From NCBI GenBank assembly GCA_046331625.1, contig JAXLQL010000008.1:310001-374000 (forward strand): a DNA stretch of 64,000 nucleotides, read 5' to 3'. The notes beneath the pieces were generated by a model. It saw nothing but the letters and a program-made list of their open reading frames with translations, had not been told where the DNA came from and did no database searches. The DNA is from JAXLQL01 sp046331625. Lineage in GTDB: Bacteria; Acidobacteriota; Terriglobia; Bryobacterales; Bryobacteraceae. How positions within the stretch are numbered: position 1 is the first letter of the stretch; every line of letters starts with the position of its first letter. The position numbers were made by a program, and so were the translations under genes. Shown here in pieces: positions 58,723 to 64,000 of this stretch.

Positions 58723-58911
58723 GTGGGTCAGGCTTTAGCCTGCGCGGGACTTCCGTCCCGCCTCGGATTTTGCGGGACTGAGGCGCGACTGGCGGGTCTA
58801 GGATCCAAGGGCACGAAACTCGCAAAGCGCGGTTCCCTCGCGCCCTACGGCGTATTGATGCGTGGGCCGGCAGCGGGACTGAAGTCCCGCGCTGGCTAAA
58901 GCCCGCCCTAC
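58723..58911. repeat. Two REP-like repeats in inverted orientation
   Basis: Inverted copy 58723-58761 (GGCTTTAGCC, then GCGGGACTTCCGTCCCGC) and direct copy 58873-58911 (consensus). They occupy most of the 341-bp gap 58674-59014 between two genes of the secretion operon, and could fold together into a long hairpin. Confidence 0.8.
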
Positions 58912-59014
58912 ACGGCAAGGCAAGTGCCGATGTCGGAACCGTCATGTTCTCATGGGCCTCTACGTGAGTGTCGGCGACATCGATGACTGAATACCCGAGT
59001 ATCATCGCGAGCGC

Positions 59015-59779
59015 CTAGCGGGCCGGCTCCCAGAAGCAAGTAGTGCCGAACATCGAGGGCTTGGTCACCTTCCGGAACCCGTTGACGACCGCTCCAGCCG
59101 GTGTCTGGTCTCCCTGGGCGCAGGCGTGATTGGTGCCGCCCACGTTGACCCAAGGGTTGTTCCCGCTCTTTTCCTTCTGCACGTCGGCCACGGCTTTCGG
59201 ATCCGTGATGGCACCCGATTTGTCGCCCTGCGGCTGCGGTGGCTGTGCCGCGGCCGGCGCTGCCTGCGCCTCAGCGGCCGCCTGCTGGACCTCTTTCTGC
59301 TTCAAGTCCGCCAGCGTCTTCTTGAACTTCTTGTCTTTCCACTCGAGCGTCAGTTCGTCGCCCTCGATCGCCGTGAGCTTGAACGGACCCACCGGGTCTC
59401 CAGCCACGTAACTCTTCTGCGGCGCGCCCGGCTTTTCTGACATGAAAACGCGCGGCGCCGAACCCAGCGCGAGGATCCCGAACGCCACCGGGAACGGTGG
59501 CACGGGATCTTCCTTGATCACTTCGGGCTCGATGATGACGGTGGGATTGCGGTCCTTCGAAAAGAGCATCCGCGCCGCCACGTCGGTGTAGTTGGTGGCG
59601 GTCACCGGCTGCAGGGCTTCCACCTTGGGCACTTGGGGATCGGCGCCCTGCGGAACACCGGTGGTCAGAAACGCTCTTTCCTTCTGGCGCGCTTCTTCCC
59701 AACGTTGGCGGATATGGTACCCGGCAGCGCCCAGCAGTGCGACCAGGATCAGATTGAGGAAAACCAGTCTACGGCTCAT
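59015..59779 (-). CDS. GspC/PilP-like inner-membrane protein of the secretion operon
   Basis: 254 residues with N-terminal anchor 'LVFLNLILVALLGAAGYHI'. Periplasmic region resembling the GspC homology region in layout: 'YTDVAARMLFSKDRNPTVI', 'FGILALGSAPRVFMSEKPG', 'SYVAGDPVGPFKLTAIEGDELTLEW' (read in parts), followed by an Ala/Pro/Gln linker and a short tail with two Cys (HACAQ, TTCF). GspC connects inner-membrane platform and secretin. ATGA overlap with the upstream GspM-like gene. Confidence 0.65.
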   Translation of the reverse strand: MSRRLVFLNLILVALLGAAGYHIRQRWEEARQKERAFLTTGVPQGADPQVPKVEALQPVTATNYTDVAARMLFSKDRNPTVIIEPEVIKEDPVPPFPVAFGILALGSAPRVFMSEKPGAPQKSYVAGDPVGPFKLTAIEGDELTLEWKDKKFKKTLADLKQKEVQQAAAEAQAAPAAAQPPQPQGDKSGAITDPKAVADVQKEKSGNNPWVNVGGTNHACAQGDQTPAGAVVNGFRKVTKPSMFGTTCFWEPAR

Positions 59780-60363
59780 ATCGCGGGACCTCGGCGCTCG
59801 GGCACCAGCTTTCGCGGCAGCACGGCGCTAATAGAAAGACGCACGTTGAGCGTTTTTTGTCTGGGGTCAGCCGCGTTTATTCGCAAGTCGTTGGTAGCAA
59901 TGGCCTCGGGCTGCGAGGAGATGTCGGCCAACAGGTTCACCAACTGCTCGATCCGGCAGTTCATGCTCACCGCCACCGATGTTTCGCCATAGTCTTTTCC
60001 GAGCGCCGTGATGCTGCCGAGCTCGTTGGCGCCGATGTCGATCGGCGGCGACTGGCTGCGGGCTAGCTTGCGTACGATCTGCAGCAATTGCGCCTGCGCC
60101 TGAGCCCCGGTCTCGGCTTCGATCAGCCCTTTTTCGCGCTCCTTGAGTTGCGCGGCCAAGCCGTCGGCCACCTTCTGCTTGCCCGGAATCGTGGCGATGA
60201 TCTCGCGGAGCTTGCGCACCCGAGCCTCCGCCGCCGGAACCGAGTTCGTCACCGGCGCCACCACGGCCACCGACGCGGTGGGCCAGAAGTAGATGATCGC
60301 CGAGAGCACGGCAGCCAAGCCGAGCATCGCCAGCGCTCGACGGTCGCGCGCTTGCAGGTTCAT
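59776..60363 (-). CDS. gspM: GspM/PilO-like assembly platform protein
   Basis: 195 residues from ATG 60363, which overlaps the gspL stop. One N-terminal helix ('RRALAMLGLAAVLSAIIYFW'), a coiled-coil stretch ('EARVRKLREIIATIPGKQKVADGLAAQLKERE', read in parts) and a ferredoxin-like C-terminal domain. Matches the order and topology of GspM/PilO. Interacts with the GspL-like protein in the inner membrane. Confidence 0.75.
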   Translation of the reverse strand: MNLQARDRRALAMLGLAAVLSAIIYFWPTASVAVVAPVTNSVPAAEARVRKLREIIATIPGKQKVADGLAAQLKEREKGLIEAETGAQAQAQLLQIVRKLARSQSPPIDIGANELGSITALGKDYGETSVAVSMNCRIEQLVNLLADISSQPEAIATNDLRINAADPRQKTLNVRLSISAVLPRKLVPERRGPAI

Positions 60364-61724
60364 TTGGCCTCCGCTTCGGGTCCGGTACCCGGACCTTCGC
60401 GCTGCGTCCGAATCGTGAATTGCTCGGCGCCACCCGGTACGCGCGTCATCGGCTGCGAGAACGTGGAGTCTTTGAACAAGGGCGAACTGTCGAGCGCCTT
60501 GAGCAATCCGGCCGCGGAGTCGGACTCGCCGTTGAGATAGGCTTCGTTGCGATTGATCTGCATCGACCCGAGCCACGCCGGCGGCGCAACGAGCGTGGTG
60601 GCCTCGCGAAGCGCGTCAGCGTCGGCTTTGGAGCGCGAGCGGTGCCGGTCCAGCAGGGCCATTCGCGACTGCGCGGTTTGCGCGATCCGATCGAGTTCGC
60701 CCGCCTTGGCGGCCTGCCGTTCCAGCTTCGCAATCTCCTGGTTCAGCAGGCTCATGTATTCCTTGTCGTGATACGTCTGCTGGTAGGAAAGCGCCAGAGC
60801 CGCGCCCACGAGCAGCAGTCCCAGGATCGCGGTGGGCAAATAGAACAACGCCGAGGACTGCGTGCGGCGCTCCTCCGGCAGCAGGTTCGCGCTGAGGGAA
60901 AGGCGTGGACACGCGCTGGTCATGGCGGCGGCGAGCGAGAGCGCGGCGTCCGTTCGCGGGAACGATTCGGGCGCGGTCACGGTGGGCAGCAGGTCGGCGA
61001 ACGTGACCGCGGGGAGGTCGGCTTCGATGCGGAGCTCGCTGAGCGCGAGATGACGCACGCGGTCTGTGAGTTGGTCGAAGAGGCCGGAAAATATGGGTTT
61101 GGCGGGGCTTTCGCCGTACGCTTCCACGGCGTCGCCATCGTGATGGAACGCGAGCACGCCCTCGGGCGGCGAAACGAGAATCCGGCTGGCGGAGTAGAGC
61201 GCCGATGAGGAGAACGTGAATCCGGCCAAGCGCACGCCCGCCTCCGAGAACAGGTTCGCGAAGTAGTCGATCGTCTCGCGCCGCGCCACGCCCACGAGAA
61301 CATGCGCGGTGCCAGGCAGACGTCCCGCGGTCCAAGCGACGTCGTCTTGGGCGTAGGGATGCATCGAGTCGATCTGGTAGCCGATGGCGGCGGTGAGGTC
61401 GGCGTCTTCCACACCGGGCAAGCTGAGTTGGCGAATCGTGATGTCGCGGCGCGGCAGCACCACCACCGCGGGCACGCGATGCATTCCTGCTTTGCGCGCG
61501 AACGCCGCGTACTCGGCGCCCCATTCGGTAGCCGGGCGTGAAGTCCAGTTGCGGATCTCGGTATTCGCCACCACCGTCACGCCCGACGGGCGGACGCGAA
61601 CAGCGGTGATGCGGAGATCGGCTGCGGCGATCTCAATGCCGATTCCCGAACCGAACGCGAGCCACTTGTGCGATCCCGTGGCGGGGCGCTTGACCACGGG
61701 CGCGGCCATCTCGGCGACTTCCAT
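60360..61724 (-). CDS. gspL: GspL/PilM-PilN-like assembly platform protein
   Basis: 454 residues; ATG 61724 lies behind GGAGGTGA. Actin-like cytoplasmic part about 25-300 ('GIEIAAADLRITAVRV', 'VVLPRRDITIRQLSLPG', 'AIGYQIDSMHPYAQDDVAW', 'SSALYSASRILV'), then TM about 330-350 ('ALFYLPTAILGLLLVGAALAL'), coiled coil about 355-400 and a PilN-like periplasmic ferredoxin domain. It is a PilM-PilN type fusion as in GspL. Overlaps gspM by 4 bp. Confidence 0.85.
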   Translation of the reverse strand: MEVAEMAAPVVKRPATGSHKWLAFGSGIGIEIAAADLRITAVRVRPSGVTVVANTEIRNWTSRPATEWGAEYAAFARKAGMHRVPAVVVLPRRDITIRQLSLPGVEDADLTAAIGYQIDSMHPYAQDDVAWTAGRLPGTAHVLVGVARRETIDYFANLFSEAGVRLAGFTFSSSALYSASRILVSPPEGVLAFHHDGDAVEAYGESPAKPIFSGLFDQLTDRVRHLALSELRIEADLPAVTFADLLPTVTAPESFPRTDAALSLAAAMTSACPRLSLSANLLPEERRTQSSALFYLPTAILGLLLVGAALALSYQQTYHDKEYMSLLNQEIAKLERQAAKAGELDRIAQTAQSRMALLDRHRSRSKADADALREATTLVAPPAWLGSMQINRNEAYLNGESDSAAGLLKALDSSPLFKDSTFSQPMTRVPGGAEQFTIRTQREGPGTGPEAEAK

Positions 61725-61729
61725 GGGCT

Positions 61730-62708
61730 TCACCTCCACAGACTCACCTCGGCGGGCGTGGCGAGCGGCGACTCCGCCTGATCCCACCAGCGAATGATCT
61801 GGTATGGCGGCGGACCCAGATCGGGCTTGCGGAACTTCACCTGCGCCGACACGGTTCGCGCCACTTCCGAGAGTGGACCGCCGGGCCCCACGTTCGGCAT
61901 GTAGACGCGCGCGGTGGAGCGGAACGTATAAATGGTGTGGCCGCCCACACGCAGATTCGTCGTTGCGATGCGGGCGCCGGTGAGCGCGTTGAGATTCACC
62001 ATCGGCTGTTGGCGGCGCAGCTCCACGATCTGCTGCACGGTGTCAGGCGGGATTCCCATGGCGGCGAGCAGCGGCGGTTCGGCGTGGTTCACGTCGAAGG
62101 GTCCGATGGTGCCCCAAGGCGAGACGCAGTCTTTGAATCCGCTTTGACGGATGAGGCGGCCCTGTGGATCGCGCGTGTAGGAGCCGTGGAAAAGTTCGGG
62201 CGTCATCCCTCGAAGGTAGAGAGCTTCCTCTACATCCTGGAATGACGCGTGGCGGGGCAAAAAAGACGGATTCAGCGACAAATAGTACTGGTCGAGCTGG
62301 CGGCTTCCGGAGCGCCAATCGACGATGGCGAGGGTGATGTCCTGCGCGCGCTCGGGCGTTGCGCCCAAGGCGATGAGCAGGCGAACGAACTGGTCCGGGC
62401 GGCCCTGATTCAGGCTGAGGCGCGCGGTTTCCGGGATGATTTCGACCATCGCCATGCCGGTGGGGAACTGCATCGGCAGCCGCGGCGGATACACGAATTG
62501 CGGCTTCGAGAGGAAGCTGCAACAGCGCGCGGTCCACGCCGGCTTTTGGCGAGATAGCGCGCGCGGATCGCGTCATAGAGCGGACGAGCGCTCGGTTCGC
62601 CGCGAACAGTTGTGGCGAGCGAGAAGAAATGGCGGCGAGCGCGACCGAAAGCCAGAGCACGGCGAGCAGAATCGCCGCGGCGCGCGCTGTCTCCTCGAGA
62701 TCACGCAT
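61730..62708 (-). pseudogene. gspK: gspK, frameshifted in its N-terminal part
   Basis: The pieces of one GspK minor pseudopilin lie in three frames: 'MRDLEETARAAAILLAVLWLSVALAAI' (read in parts; hydrophobic pilin helix) from ATG 62708, then 'FSLATTVRGEPSARPLYDAIRARYLAK', then 'AGVDRALLQL', then from about 62500 the intact remainder 'PQFVYPPRLPMQFPTGMAMVEIIPETARLSL' through 'LALGATPERAQDITLAIVDWRS' to stop 61730. One break is at an AAAA run. It is either a real pseudogene or a local sequencing error; an otherwise intact operon favours caution. Confidence 0.7.
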
Positions 62709-63414
62709 GGCCTCCTCTGGCAGACGGCCGGCGCGGACCGGGATGGTCATGGTGCTCATTTGCAGGCGGGAGGGATCGGGGACGAGCGGCGCCATCTCGA
62801 TGCGAATTGCTTCGGGCATGACACGTCCGAAGAAGCGCGGGACCCAGGTTTTGCGGCCATTGCGGGGATCGACGACGAGATAGACGAGGCGGCAGAAGGA
62901 GAGCTGGTCGGCGACGACGAAGGGGCGTGGCCCGAGTTCGACGGGGCGCAGGCGCGGGGTGCCTTGTGCGTCGACGCCGGGTCCGGCGCAAAGGGGTTGG
63001 AGGGAGAAGGGTCCGGTGTAGTGGAACTCGTTGATCACGAGACGGACGCCTTGGCCGTTGGTTCCGGGGATGACGAGGTACTCGGCGATGCGGGGGAATC
63101 CGCGGGCGGCTTCTTCGAGAGAGTAGCTCGAAACAAGTCGCATGTAATTTGTTTCGCCTTGGAAGAAGAGGGAAATGTCGCCTTGGAGGTTGCCGCACTG
63201 GAAGGGGACGGGCATGAGCGCGGCGATTTGGTTTTCGAGGATGCGGTGTGCGCCGACCACGGCGGCGGTTGCCCGAGAGGCGGTCGTTGGTCCGCTCGAG
63301 GGCTTTGACGCCGGTGTGCATGGAGTAGAGGATGCCGAGGGAGAGGAGGCTCGAGAGGGTGATGACGATGAGGAGTTCGAGGAGGGTGACGCCGGCTCTG
63401 GCTTTGCCGTGCAG
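62709..63414 (-). pseudogene. gspJ: gspJ pseudopilin, frameshifted near the N-terminus
   Basis: The prepilin start 'AGVTLLELLIVITLSSLLSLG' and 'HTGVKALERTNDRL' are in one frame, while the rest ('VVGAHRILENQIAALMPVPF', 'RFFGRVMPEAIRIEMAPLVPDP') begins after an extra base in a CGCCGCC run near 63262. No ATG is found before the prepilin helix; a REP repeat abuts at 63415. There is no stop before gspK: the two reading frames are continuous at 62708. Function: minor pseudopilin of the type II secretion pseudopilus. Confidence 0.7.
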
Positions 63415-63585
63415 GGGCGGCTTTAGCCAGCGTGGGGCTTCAGCCCCACAGAATCCGAGGCGGACTGAAGTCCCGCGCAGGCTAAAGCCTGCCCCACATC
63501 GGGGCCAAGCCGCAATCCCAGGAGAGAAGTGTGCTCCTCGTCCGAAGCGGGACTGAAGTCCCGCGCTGGCTAAAGCCCGCCCTAC
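63415..63585. repeat. Cluster of three REP-like repeats inside the secretion operon
   Basis: Inverted copy 63415-63449 (GGCTTTAGCC, then GTGGGGCTTCAGCCCCAC, with a changed stem that is still palindromic), direct copies 63459-63497 and 63547-63585. The compensatory change GTGGGGCT/AGCCCCAC in the first copy shows the hairpin, not the sequence, is kept. They fill the gap between gspI and gspJ. Confidence 0.8.
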
Positions 63586-63603
63586 ACGGCAACGCCTTTG
63601 GCA

Positions 63604-64000
63604 CTACTGCAGCCTCCGCTGCGGGGCGATCCGGAAGGCTTCGAGAGCAAGGCTCTTGCGTTGCCGGCCGCTCATCCACCACACTTCCAGTACGACGCGT
63701 TCGATGCTCTTTTTGTCTGGCGGAAGATTGGGCAGCGTCTCAAACGGCTCGAGGTGCGCGTGCCATCCGCCGGGCACCGCGGACTCGGCCGGAGTCCAAT
63801 TCCGCGCGATTTCCTGTCCGAGCGGGAGCGACTGGTCGGTGAGCAGTTCGTCCATCACGCGCTGCGCGAGCACGGCGGCGCGATCGTGCTCGGTGAGCCG
63901 CGAGGCGTTTCCGAGTGACGTGGTGAGTGCCGAGAGCAGCGTACCAACCGCCACAGCCATGATCGTGGAAGCGACCAGCACTTCGAGCAGCGTGAATCCG
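63604..64000 (-). CDS. gspI: GspI-like minor pseudopilin (5' partial)
   Basis: Runs off the right edge. The visible part begins with the prepilin peptidase motif and helix 'GFTLLEVLVASTIMAVAVG', then 'AAVLAQRVMDELLTDQSLPLGQEI', 'WHAHLEPFE', 'RVVLEVWWMSGRQRKSLALEAFRI' as in GspI/PulG-type minor pseudopilins. The positively charged leader lies beyond the window. First visible gene of the minus-strand secretion operon. Confidence 0.85.
   Translation of the reverse strand, partial: GFTLLEVLVASTIMAVAVGTLLSALTTSLGNASRLTEHDRAAVLAQRVMDELLTDQSLPLGQEIARNWTPAESAVPGGWHAHLEPFETLPNLPPDKKSIERVVLEVWWMSGRQRKSLALEAFRIAPQRRLQ

Noticed and set aside
1..64000. tRNA, rRNA, riboswitches and prophage or plasmid origins
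   Set aside because: No cloverleaf, rRNA core or known riboswitch signature was recognised, and there are no integrase, capsid or replication-initiator genes.

Overview
The window is about 64% GC and is probably chromosomal DNA from an Acidobacteriota member, most likely of the Bryobacter/Paludibaculum/Candidatus Solibacter group. This is inferred from gene content: a large Oar-like TonB-dependent receptor with an N-terminal carboxypeptidase-regulatory domain, many secreted PQQ and cytochrome c proteins, a ThuA-like protein, an arginine cluster with a short N-acetylglutamate synthase, and a short REP-like double hairpin present in about ten copies. No rRNA or tRNA genes and no CRISPR array were recognised.

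Layout. 1-0.9 kb: an Rpn-family nuclease split into two overlapping frames. 0.9-8.7 kb: a TonB-like protein, a cytochrome c/quinoprotein dehydrogenase pair, a MITE-like element, a ThuA protein, a second quinoprotein carrying two EF-hands, and a methyltransferase. 8.7-13.2 kb, minus strand: an HD-GYP protein, a HicB antitoxin with a frameshifted HicA, and a partner-switching module (RsbW-like kinase, STAS antagonist, LuxR-type regulator with a receiver lacking its acidic residues). 13.3-24 kb: a mosaic of decayed genes (reverse-transcriptase and argC fragments, a vapC pseudogene, a third caspase-gene remnant, toxin-antitoxin pairs) surrounding a diversity-generating retroelement (DGR) cluster. 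24-27.7 kb: argC-argB-argA-like operon with a palindromic operator candidate, then a molybdopterin-binding-like protein. 27.9-34.2 kb: a secreted GH18 chitinase-like enzyme, a glycosyltransferase and a TonB-dependent receptor. 34.2-40.8 kb: a two-component system next to a porin, a cupredoxin-like protein and a surface protein; two upstream regions share 11-bp-phased TTGACA repeats. 40.9-49 kb: a secreted glycosidase-like protein, an HDOD-GGDEF protein and a peptide ABC transporter operon containing a 263-bp tandem duplication. 49-55.8 kb: an orphan ABC ATPase, an alpha/beta-hydrolase pseudoenzyme, a SET-domain protein coupled to a PQQ sugar dehydrogenase, a secreted TIMP-like protein and a DUF433 antitoxin. 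55.8-64 kb, minus strand: a type II secretion operon (gspI, J, K, L, M, C-like, an accessory protein, gspD) with frameshifts in gspJ/gspK and REP insertions.

The most notable system is the DGR cluster at 18.1-23.3 kb. Two secreted caspase-like proteins, the first also carrying a trypsin-like domain, end in formylglycine-enzyme (C-type-lectin fold) domains. They are followed by an Avd protein and the N-terminal part of a reverse transcriptase. The last 39 codons of the second target look like adenine-mutagenised Asn codons. The reverse transcriptase is truncated, no template repeat was found, and a C-terminal RT fragment fused to an argC fragment lies 8.7 kb upstream. The locus therefore looks like a recently disabled DGR that diversified caspase effectors.
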